Source: Elgaria multicarinata webbii (lineage: Eukaryota; Chordata; Lepidosauria; Squamata; Anguidae). From it: a stretch of 64,000 bases of DNA. The first letter of the stretch is position 1, and every line of letters starts with the position of its first letter. A program made the position numbers and the translations under genes. The notes below the pieces were generated by a model. That model did no database searches. It was given only the letters and a program-made list of their open reading frames with translations, and was not told the DNA's origin. The DNA lies in assembly GCF_023053635.1 (NCBI RefSeq), contig NC_086192.1:16654001-16718000 (forward strand). Direction: 5' to 3'. Positions 13,834-25,900 of this stretch are shown piece by piece.

Positions 13834-13898
13834 TTTTTACTGTGAATTTTTAAACAAAATAAAAACCATAAAAGAAAAGAGAAAATAATAAAAAATGA

Positions 13899-13950
<52 letters not shown>

Positions 13951-16900
13951 GCAAACCTCGTGCATCGAAGAATTCATCGTCTGAGCTATCCACAGAGTCA
14001 CTGAGGATTCCTTGCATGGGCCACTGGGTGCTGAATGGGCGCAAAGCAGCTGCAAAAGAACGAAAGAGCAGCGTCAGCAAAAAGACCAAGGACTGCAGCA
14101 CCACGTGCAAACAAAACTTCTTGATCAATTAAAATGTTGCCCAATTCGTTGCCAGAAAAATAATAATAGGAGTTTTAATTACACATGCTTACAAATATTG
14201 CTGAAAGATCAGAGAGAGGCGGAATGCCTCTTCTAAGCAAGGTGGGTGGGGGGCACCTTCAACGCAGCTGTCTGCTGCCCCCCCGAAAGCCAAGGAAATG
14301 CATTTTGCTCTTGTGAATTGTTGGGTTACTTTCACCCCCAACATGGGAAGTTCCAAAGAGATGGGGCCGCTCCAACCGCCTGACGAGCACAGAGCCAACG
14401 GGGCAGGGATCGCCATCCGGCCAGCCTCGGGGCCATCCCAAAAGAGGCCGCGACCACCTACACAGCTGTGGACCCCACCCCAAGGACCCTGGAACTATTC
14501 TGTCAAGGGAGCACAGCTCAGTGGCAGAGCTCCTGCCCATGGGCAGAAGGCCCAGGCTCGATCCCGGGATTTCCAGGTAACGGATCTCAGACATCCTCTC
14601 TCTCCCCAAGACAACCCTGGAGAACGGCTGTGGACGGAGCAGAAGAGATGCTTTCCCCAGCTTGGTGGCCTCCGGTTAAGTTTGGACTGCAACTCCCATC
14701 ATGCCCAGGCAGCTGGGCCAATGGGAGTTGCAGTCCAGTGTACCTGGAGGGCACCAGGCTGGAACAGAGAGCCCCCTTCAACGGTCCAATTCGGAAGTCC
14801 TCATGGAGCTGCTTCTATTCCCCTCCCAAAACTACGGTTCCCAGGGAGAACGACGCAAGGTCCGAGCCGTTTGTGCTTGCGGGGCAGAAGTGAGGGCCCC
14901 CAGTGCCTGAAGAGCCCCCTCTCTATCGCCCTTGATTCCACCAGCAGACCCACTGAGCCTAAACGTTTGGTGGCCGCCCTCCTCCGGCCAAGTCCTCCTC
15001 ATTAATCCTGCTAAGCCCACTTGACGTCTCGCTCGCTCGCTCTCGCAGGCCGCGGCTTTCCAAATGCAAGGCGTCCAATTATGGCTCCTGAACGTGGCGC
15101 ATGGAGCCAATATCTGGCTCGCTTTGCCTAGCAGGCAGGCAAGGGACCCAGGGAATGCTAATCGCTCTGCTACATTAAATGAAGTCCACTTAGCGCTAAG
15201 TGCTCCCAGGCACACAAAGAACCCCTTCAAATTAAGCTGGAGAAGCTGACGAAGGCCCAGCTAATTGAGTGCTGGGTCTGATGAAGATAAATGTTTAGGG
15301 TGGCTGCTGTCCACCAGGTGCCCCAAGGATGTTCTTTTGCATCACTAGCAGCTGCCAACGTTAGACGCTCGGACAGTCTAGCTCCGGTGCCCGCACTGCA
15401 GGGCTGGTGTATGCCACGGGGAAGCCCAGCCATGGGGCCTGGAGGCAACGGCCCTTCCTCACTGCCGTGGAGGTGGGCTGCGTCCAAAGCTGAAAGGTCT
15501 ACTTAGCCACCACGACTAGTAGCCATCACAGACGCCGCCTTCTTCTCCACGGGTTTGTCGGAGGCCAGCTTAGAGCCATCTCAGCTGGCAGGGGCCTCTC
15601 CTCACCTTGCACGCCAGACCGCCCCACACTCCGTAGGGCCCCACGTGGGGAAGGCTGTGGCCAAGAGATACTGAGCACAGAGCAGGAGGGCACAGACCAG
15701 ACCGGAGGGGGCATGTTGGAGGCAAGGCAGCAACGCGCCCGTGGTGGACGGGGAGTCTTTGCATTCACCACTCTTATGGTCAGGATTTAACCCTTCCCTA
15801 CATGGCTCCAGGGTCCTGAGAAAAAGCTCTCCCCTGGGAAAGTGCTGTTCGCATTGGGAGGGACCAGGGGACCCAGTGACACGGAGGGATGACCATCCCG
15901 TCCCCCCTGTGGCGTGACACCCCACAAGTCAGTTCCCAAATGTATGTCTGCAGTTTGTAAGTCTGTGGTGAGTTTAGGATGTTGGCCTGAGTGGGCGGAG
16001 TTAGGATGTCTGGGGAGGGGGAGGAGTCATATATAAGGGAGGGACTGAGGAGGGGACTGAGGGGGACTTTTAGGTCCTCTTAGAGCCTTTAGTGCTCTCT
16101 GTGTTTAGGGTACTGAAGTGCTGGGAAATGTGAGGCTCCGGGTAGAGAGTTAGGGTCTCTCTGGAGTGTGGTGTGCACGTAGTTGACGTATATTAATCCA
16201 TACAGATAATAAAGAAAGCTCAAGAGTGATTGTGTGAGAGAAAGGAAAGCGTGTATGTGAATGAGTGGAAGGATTGGATGAAAGGTTTCAAAAAAGGTTT
16301 TAAATGTTTTATTTGAAACAAAGCCTGTGAACTTTTAAAAATAAATTTCAATTATTTTGTTTTTAACTACCACAAAAATCCCACGCGTCTGTTTGGCATT
16401 TATCATCTGAAGTTTACACATTTAGCACCCACTCTGACAATAATTCACCTCAGCACATATAACTCACAGTGTTTTATTTTATATATTGAAATCCTTCTCC
16501 ATTTTAAACCCCTTTCTCCACATAGTTTGGAGGAAGGTGGTTTTTATCCTTTGCCTCAGGCAGATCAAGCGGTGGGACTCGGTGGGACTCGGCTTGAGCA
16601 GGGGGTAGCCGCGGCCAGGATTAGAAAGAATAAAACAAAGAGATAGAGAATTAGAACAACAAGAAAGGCTGAGGGGAAAATATCGTGAGGCGGAAATAAG
16701 ATTAAGAGAAAAGAAAATTTGAGCGGGAAGATCAGAGGAGAATTGAGGAAGGGGCTAGACCTCCCAAATTATCTCCTAAAGACTTTACCCCTTATATTGA
16801 GGGGCAAGATGCCCAAATTTTCTTCAATACCTTTGAAAAGGCAGCCATGATGTGGGAAGTAAAGCCACAAGATTACATGAAGTTTATCCCTAACTTAATC

Positions 16901-19900
16901 AAGGGAGACCTGGCTGAAATTTATAACAGTTTTCCTGTGGGGCAAGCTTTAGATTTTGCCTCATTTAAAACAGCAGTTTATAAAAGATTTCGCTATGGGC
17001 CTGAATATTTCCGGAAGAAATGTAGAAGCCTTAATGCTGTGTCATCCAAATCTTTTGTGGAGTTGGGACACAAGTTAGCGGATCATTTTGAGAAATGGAT
17101 CACCTGTGCTGAGGTGAAAACCAAACAAGATTTAGTTGATCTGATGATTAAAGATCAATTAATTTTTCAAATCCCTCAGGATATAAGATTGCTGGTGAGA
17201 GATAGAGACCCAAAAACTTATCAAGATGCAGCTTCCCTGGCTGATCAATTTTCCTTAAATCGGGGCTATCATATGACCAGCAAGTCTACTAAAGAAAATA
17301 ATATTAAACCAGGGTCTAAACCTAATGGGAGTAAAAAGGAAGCTGAGGTAAATAAAAATCAGTTGCCAACAGAAAAGGCGGGAAACACCACCAAACCTCT
17401 GTTTGGAAAAACAGAGCTCACATGTCATTATTGTGGGTTGGTGGGGCATATTAGACCACAAAAATCCCACGTGTTTGTTTGGCATTTATCATCTGAAGTG
17501 TATACATTTAGCACCCACTCTGACAATAATTCACCTCAGCACATATAACTCAGTGTTTTATTTTATATATTGAAATCCTTCTCCATTTTAAACCCCTTTC
17601 TCCACATAGTTTGGAGGAAGGTGGGCTTTATCCCTTGCCTCAGGCGTATCAGGCGGTGGTGCTTGGCTTGAGCACGGAGTAGCCGTGGCCAGGCTTGGTG
17701 TTCAGAGCCTGTGTCGTGGCACCCCCCCCCCAAAGCAAAGCTTCAGAAGAGGGGTATTTTCAGGACTGCAGCAGGAGAGGAAGGGGTTAACTCCCCCTCC
17801 CCATTCCCTGCCATGCCTGCTGGTGGCATGTCTATCATCCGTGTGCCTCGTGGCCCGGTCAGAGAGAAAGCAGAGCCCTCCCAGGAGGAAGCCAGCCCAC
17901 AGCCCTTCTGGGCTTCTGCCCAAAACTCTCGGGTGCGCCACAGAGGCGTCTCCTGAACACTCTCAGGCGCACGGCTCCTGGAGCCATTGGTCCGCTCCTC
18001 TGCCTTTCCCTCCGCCACCGACTTCTGCTGGAAAGCAAACATTTGGGCAAAGTGGTGAGGAAACCCATGAAGAACAGCATGTCTGGGCATCCTAGATTAT
18101 TTTATTGTTAGTCATTGTCACGGGACCGATCCTTCACGCACCCACCCAGCCACCCACCCTGGCATTCTGACACAGGACACCCCAAATCAGAGAGACTTTT
18201 TTTTATCGCAGCAAAACTTCTAAGGACGTGAGAAGAGCCCTGAGGCTGGGTCAGGCCAAGGGCCCATCCAGTCCAGCGCTCTGTCCCACAGCGGCCGACG
18301 GGAAACCCACAGTCAGCAGCGTCATGGTGGCCTCTTCAGAAACCACGCAGCCCATCATTGCCACCAGCTACAGGACAACTGAAGAGAGTCGCCATTAAGC
18401 TTTTACTCTAGGATTTGCTACAATGAAAAAGCCTCATGGATTTCGGGGTGTCCTGTGGCGGTATGTCAAAAGAGGGTCTGCTGGAACCATTGGGCCCATG
18501 GCGATAACACGACCCCATCTACGGCGCCACTTTTTGCCAAAACCCATTTAAAATAAAACCACAAACACAGAAATCAATAAAACCATTTCAAGCATGACTG
18601 TTTTTACTGCTGTAAAACTGCAGCTTCATCTGGAAATGGCCGAAGCACCTGCAGCCCCCTAACAGCCGCTCTGACGACGGAGGCGAACCATTGACCCAAC
18701 ACCCCCCCCGGCCCCGCCAGCGGACGAGGGGCGAGTCAGGCCAGCAGCTGCTCCCTTCCCGAACTCAAGCCCGGCCCCCACCCTGGTCTGCCCAAGCGGC
18801 CGGCTGGTAGCCCCGTTTCCAGAACAGGGATTGGCAGCGACAGATCCGCACGCGCTCCGGCGCCTGCCCTCCGAAAAGGGAAAAGCAAAACACTGCCTAT
18901 TAATTTGCAGAGATTGGATCAGCCACAAATGGCTCGTGGAACGAGAAGCCAGACGTTGATTTCAATTAAGCCAAACCGGGGGAACGTCAGGGAAGAACCG
19001 GCAGCCGGGGTGGGTGGGGGAGAACACAGCAGAAGCTGCCGAGAGGAGAGAGGGGGGGCAGCTGGGGTGTGTGTGAGGCAAAGGCCTGCAGGGAAAGGGG
19101 GCACGGAGGAGAGAAGGGACACCAACAAGAGGAGGGAGAGGCACTCTGTGCATGCTCAGAGGCACCCACCTCCTAACTGCTATGTCACACATTCTAGAGC
19201 TCAGCCATCGCCCCGAAAACCTCCCCGTCCTGCCGTTACGCAGCTCCGGTTATGAGGCCGCGGGTGGGAGGGAGCCACAGGCTGCTGTCGCACCGGCTTT
19301 CCTGGCCACATGCTTGGAGGAGGAGGAAGGGTCTACACAGACATCACGGACGGAGCTAGTTTAATCATCACCACCACCACTGGGGAACCTGGGAGCTATG
19401 GTTCTGTGCAGCAGAGGCCCTTGGGACCCGCAAGAACAATCTCAGGGTCCCAGCAACGAGTCCCAGGGTCCTTTGGGGGAAGCCCTGGCACCTGGGCTAA
19501 GGAAAGAGGCATTTAGTGCCAGTGAGCCTCCTCACACCTGGAACCGTGAGCCAAGGCATCTGGAGGGCCATAAGCCAGCACACCTGGAGGCTGGTGGTGT
19601 AGACACACCTGAGAGGGCGAGGGAGAGGGGTGGGGTGTCCGTGTCCTGCTGCTTACAAGGCTGCTGGGCTGACCTGTGAATAGTGGAAGTCCCTTCCGGC
19701 TGGCACGAGCCCAGAGGCTGGCCACAGCCACAGAGCCTGACTAGCGCGCCCGTGCTCCCTCTCCGCCTGAGTCAAGCGCAGCCGCCACGCTCCCTGAGCA
19801 ACACCGGGAGGCAGCCGCCCACCCACTCAGCCTCATTATGCAGGAGGGATGACGGCACTCCGGTCCCACAGGGAGATGGAAGTGGCTGTCGGAGAAATCA

Positions 19901-22900
19901 TGTTTACCAGCCACATGACAGCGTGGTGGTGGTAGTGGGGCCAAAGGCCCACCAAAGAGGCTCTCTGGGCCCTCCCGCATGTGTCCGGAGAGCACGAACC
20001 CTCCTCCTCCTCGCAGGGAAGGGTGCAATGGGACAGGCGCCTTCCACGGCAGGCGATCCACACGGAAGGATCCTAGCAGCACCCTACCTCTCAAGGTTAT
20101 TGTGAGGATAACGCTGAAGTGTCTGGGTGGGATCAGGGAAGGGTTGGCGAGCCAGCAGAAACGGATCTGCCTCTAGCCACAGGAGGGGCCGGCCGGCCGG
20201 CTTCAGAGCCTGAGAAGCAGCCCAGTGCCAAGGGGACCCCCACCCCACCACAGAGGCAGCCAGGACTGACTGGCACCACGAGCAGCACCACAGAGACCCA
20301 AACGGCGCCATCCACGGCCACCGGATGCAGTGAGGGCCACCAACGTGGATGGCTGGAAAAGGGGGTCAGACAAACTCCATGTGGTGGCGGAGAAGGCTGC
20401 ATGACTGTGGCTACTATTCCTGGTGGCTCTAGGCCACCTCCAGTCCCAGAGGCAGTATGTCCATAGGCACCAGCTGCTGGGGAACATGGGTGGGAGAGTG
20501 CTGTTGCACTCATGTCCTGCTCGGAGGCATCCCATCGGGACATCCGCTTGGCCATGTTGGAACAGGACGCAGGACTGGACGGACCTTGGCCCCGATCCAG
20601 CCTCAGGGCTCTTCTGATGTTCTTAACCTCAGGAAGCCGCTGGCCAGGTGGCTGCTCCTTCAGCCTCAGAGGCCCTCAGGCAGCCTCTGTCCATGTTTTG
20701 GATGTGGAAAACGAGGGAGAAAAAGGCCCCCTCCCTCTTCCCTCCCCCCATCAAGACCAGCCCTGCTCCCTGCACACTGGTGAAGCGACACAGCAAAGTG
20801 ACTTCCAGCCCATCCGGCTGAGCTCCTCCGTGCCTCCTCCTCCCAGGGTTGGTTATTTGGGATCCTGATCAGGTGGAGAACCAGGTTGACATCTTTGGTA
20901 CACAGGCAGCTGGGCCACGGAGCCACATCCCTCCCTCAGACACGTGGAGAAGGGGATCTGGCATCACGTGGCTCCTGCTGCCACAGGGGCGGGGCAGGGG
21001 CAGGGCCCCCCCCCCCCCCGTTGTGATCTGGAGCCCTTCAGACCAGAGGTGGCGCATTTCTCAGAAGCACCCTTCAATGGCATGTTGCCCAATGTGGGAC
21101 AACACAGGGCGAAATAGAAATGTGGAGTCCTTTGAAGGCTGCAGCCAGCTCTTAAATGATTCCGGATGGCCTGCAAGAATTAAAGATGATCCACGGATGG
21201 CCGTTTATAATCCCGCCAAATACATCCTGACTCCTGCTCTAGCGACACGCTGCAGAAATAGGCCCCGGGGAGAGGAGACTCTCCTGCACTGAGAGACGGC
21301 AAAGCCACATCCGCCTTTCTCTGGCCCCGAGAAGGAAGCAGCTGACAGGCAGAAGCAGAAAAGCTCGAGGAGAGGCAGGCCGTTATGCAATGCACATCCC
21401 ATATTTATGGACGCTTCCGTTCCACCCCCATAGCCAGCATTCTTGGAGCGGTTCTCTAAAACGAAACCCCTGAAAGACAACAACCTGAAGATACAAAACC
21501 TTTGAAAGTTCAAAGCACATGCTTCAACCGAAACTAGGGTGGGGTGGGGGGAGGTTGTCCCCCCCCTTTGCCCCACCCACCATAGAAGGTGGCCCCCAAC
21601 GGCTTCTCTGAAATGGGGTGCAGCCCTTGAACTGCAGGGGGTCTGCACACCTGAGCTACAGCTGAACCGTCTCTGCCTGTGTCGGCCTTGATCATGCCCC
21701 CATCTCGGCTCTTTGGTGAGCATCTCTTCCACCCCCAGGTGCATCTGGGGCCCTTGTCCCAGGGTGTGGGGGGGCTGTGTGTGTTCTCTTCAGGCCTCCT
21801 GCCCAGGAAGATTTCAGGGGGTGGGGCTGGCCATCTTATGAGCTCTCCCTCAACGTACAGGGGGGTTAGGTTATAAATTTATGTCATAAAGCTAGAAGGT
21901 GCCTTGGAGATCGCCTGCACAACTCCCACCCCCCCAATGCAGGAACACCGCGGCAATTGAGCCCAGGCCGTTCCATTCAAATGGTGGCCAAGCCGGTGCC
22001 CCAACGGGGAGCCCACGAACAGGGCAGGAACACAGCAGCCGGCGCCCCCCATCACTTGGATGCCCCAGAAATGGGTGTTCAGAGGTGCACTGCCTCTGAC
22101 GGGGGACATAATCAATATCTGGCCATCATGGCAAGTGGCCCCCAGTAGCCTTCTCCTCCACGAACTGGTCTGCTTTTCATGGGGCTGACAGTTCCACTGC
22201 TGAGCAGCCCTCCCTGTCAGGACGTTTCTCCTAATGCTTAGCCGAAATCTGCCTGCCTGCCTGCCGCTTCCACGGGAGCCACGGAGAAGCAGCCTGCTAC
22301 ATTGCTTTGCCTGACAGCCCTTCGGGAGGGACGATGGTGGCGTCTCTCTCAGTCCCCCCTTCTCCAGACGGAACAGACCCAGGTCTTCCAACTGCTCTGC
22401 CTGGGACCCGCTTTCCTGCCCCTCCTAGGGCCCCATCGGTACAGGTCACCTCTTAACATGAGGGACCCAAAATAAATGGGGCCAAGCTGGGCTGTTGCAG
22501 AGCGGCGCAGGATGCAAAGTCCTCAGCCTCAAACAGACAAAACGGCTGGATGTGAGCACAAGCCGCTGCAGCCTATTCACACACGGAAACCGCAGCACAC
22601 GCCAGAAGCAGCCCCCTCTGGCCCCCTGGCACAATTACTCCTGGACAGACAAAAAGAGGCGGACAGGATCCGCCTGCTTGCAGCGCCGTCCATTATGTTT
22701 GGGCAGCTGGTTAAAAGGCTCTGAAAGAAGCGTCTATGCAAAAAAAGAAACCCTTGACAGCAGCTATTCCTGGAATCTGTCCATACTTTCCTCTGGAGAG
22801 CGAACAAAGCCCTTTATGCTGGGGAGAAAAATCAACCCAGATTAGCGATGGGGAACAAGCACAATTCTCAAACCGATGGGAAAAGCCATCGAGGGCGCGT

Positions 22901-25900
22901 GTGTGTGTGAGAGAGTTACCGTGTGGGCCAGATACGTGACAGACAGGAAGGCAGGAACCCAGTGCAAGTGAGACAAGAGCAGCTTTGGCTTGGATGCCCC
23001 GGGGCAGAACTATTTCAGAGGGGAAGGGGGGCTAGGCTCCCATTTCCTACTTCCCAGGACCCTGAAAGGTTTCAGCACCACCGGCATTGTTTTCCCACTG
23101 GAGGGATCCCCACCCTCCAGGCAAGCAGAGCAGGTGCCTCCAAAACCCGCCACCCACAACTGGCCACTGCCACGGCGCCACTGCTCCAGAGCTTTCCACG
23201 TGCTCAGGGTCCCTGCGACACCTGAAGAAGCCCAGCTGCCCTCCATGGCTTCCTGGCGAGCGAATTCAGCCTGCGAATTCAAGAGGCAGCTGGACAAGCA
23301 TCTGTCAGGGATGCTTTAGGGTGGATTCCTGCATTGAGCAGGGGGTTGGACTCGATGGCCTTGTAGGCCCCTTCCAACTCTGCTATTCTAGGATTCTATG
23401 CTTGCCAGAACCTCTCCGGCCTGGGAGGGAACAGCCTGGCCCTCAACGGCCACCAAGGCTGGATCAGAAGCGCTGGGGCGCAAGCCCAGACGGTGCTCAC
23501 CGCAGAGAGGCAGAGCGGGGCGGCCGCAACGGCATTTCACCAAAATACAAGAACAGCCGTCCTCGTTTCCACGCATTGAGGATAGCAATGCAGCCGCAGG
23601 ATCCGTCCACAACCAGAACTTTCCCCCCATTTTGTGCAGCCCAGAAGAGAGAGGGAGGCACTCTCTGCCCCCAAATTCCTCACAGGTGGGAGAAAAATGC
23701 GTTCTGCACATGATCAAGGGCACTTGTTTATTATGACATCAACCTGACATTCCAAGATGCCAGCAATTAGCTAAACATGTGTGTTGCGTGTGTCGGGGGT
23801 GGGTTGGGCGTCTCTCAACCCTTAACGTGTCACGGACCATCTCGCAATCTCTGCATACACCGCACAGGTAGAAGAAAACGAAGTTGTAGCAGAGACTCTT
23901 TAATTCTGCTAAAACTTGGGCAGCTAAAAATATCCCCGCCGGGACTCGGGCCGCATGCTGATGAGGCAGCGAGGAAGGAGGAGAATGCCAATGAGCGCGG
24001 CTGACGCAGGAGGCCGGCCGGCCGGCTGGCTGCCTTCTGAGGCAGGCCAAGTTTCAGCGTGACATCAGGGGCTAAATTGGGAGCCATCTCAATGGGGGGT
24101 GGCCAGAAAGTGGGGAGAACAGGGAGCCGGGTGCTCCCGTGGCCCCAGGGCCAACTGAGGCTGCAGCGTTCCTCAGTGGGGCGGGGCAGGGGGGAGGGGC
24201 TCCTGGCAGAGCCTAGATTGTGCCATCGCAGAAGCTGATGGAGCAAAATCCAGAGTGAGTCCAGGTCGCTCGTGTCGTTCTGGCGAGCGGAGGACTCGCC
24301 TTCTGCATGAACCATGAACGCAAAGAGGGGACTCCGGGAGATGCAAAAGTGATGCCACCGTCCGTTGGGGCTCTCTATGACGTCAGCAGGACGAAGAGGC
24401 GGTGCCTGGAGGAGGACGAGGCAGGTGTGGGAGGACGGAGGCCCTGCTCCAATGCAGTGGCAGTCAAGGCAGACGGATGCCAGCAGCACCTGAGTCCGGG
24501 CAGCCCCCTGGCCTTCCCTTGGCAGTTGCCTCCAGAGCCAACGGCCATCAGAGGAGAGGCGCTCAGGCCGGACGCACGATCCTCAGAGGAGGAGGTCACA
24601 GCACAGACTCAGAGACGTTCGGGTCTTGATTTCCATATGGACGGCCCAGGAGCCTCATGGACAGCCGGCACCATCAGGGTCGTGACGCACGGCTGGCGAG
24701 GGCCGGGCTCTCCTGGCCTTAAGCCACGCGGCACGGCTCGCAAGCTGGTCTTTCCAGAGCTATTTCCTCTCCAGACGCTTGCGCACTGTGCAAGCATCAC
24801 AACTGGTGCTGGGGAGAAGATGCCCCACACTTGACACCAAGAGGAGGAACGGCAGGGTTCACACTCCCCCTCCCCAAGGTGCCCTGGCCACCAAACGAGA
24901 CACGGCCCGACCACGGCAACCGAGCTGCAGCGGAGCAGGCCAAAGGACTCAACGCAATCGTGCCGGGGGCGGGGGGAGAGACTGCAGGGAGGCAGAAACC
25001 GCCGCGGAAAGAGAGCACAAGATGGAGATGCCATCTGACCCCCGAGTCCAGGTCAAGGTTTTAAGAGCTGCCCACCCCCCTCCCTCCAGGGCTGTTCGGC
25101 GGCATCTCAGGTCTCTCCTCCCAACCGGCCCAGCTGACGTCAGCATCACACTCTCTGGGGAGCTACTTTTTACATAACAACCTCAAAGATGCTGCGTGGG
25201 GCGGGAAACGCGCCCGGATTTCATTCCATCACCACCTTGCAAACCAGGGGCATCTTCGCTAGCCCCTCTGCTTGCCTCGATCGGTTGCTCCCAAGATTTT
25301 GCCCTCATTTTCAGCTCTGCCATGTCCAGGCGGCCCCAAACGGGACGTCTGCCTCTTTGGGGACCTTCTCAAGCTACACGGCAGCTCGGGGTGAGCCAAG
25401 GGGGCGCGGGTCTCCCCAAAACACATGGTCCCAAGGGCGAGGCAGGCCCCACTCCTGAGCTGAAGGAGACTAAACAAGGCTGCCTTCCTGCTAAGCCATC
25501 TGACGCGTGCAAAGTAATCTCACTGCAGCAGCAGAGGGAGAGGAAGGGAGGGAAGGGGGGGTGAGACGGGCCAGGCCCCTTGGCCCCCGGCCCAGACTGG
25601 AGCGGGGCAATTATTTTCTCAGCCGGGACAAGAGAGCCAACTTTGCTCATGATGGATGCATTTCCCCCCTCCGGCCCTGGCCCACAGTCAAAACAGGATT
25701 TTATGTATATATTTATTTTTAATCTGTCCAGGAGCAAAAGCCCTTTGGGTGGCTTTGCACTATTTCCGCGAAAGCCGTTTGCCCGGCAAGAGCAGCAGGA
25801 CCAGCAGGGAGGATCGATCCCGCCACAGGCCGCGGCGTTCCAAAGGGGCTGCGCTTTCCACGGCTCCTTTTGACCCGCCCTCACCTCTGGTCAAAACAGG

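Noticed and set aside
17685-18095. 136-codon plus-strand frame following the LTR-element fossil
   Set aside because: No similarity to retroelement proteins or to a host family; both strands are open because of GC content.
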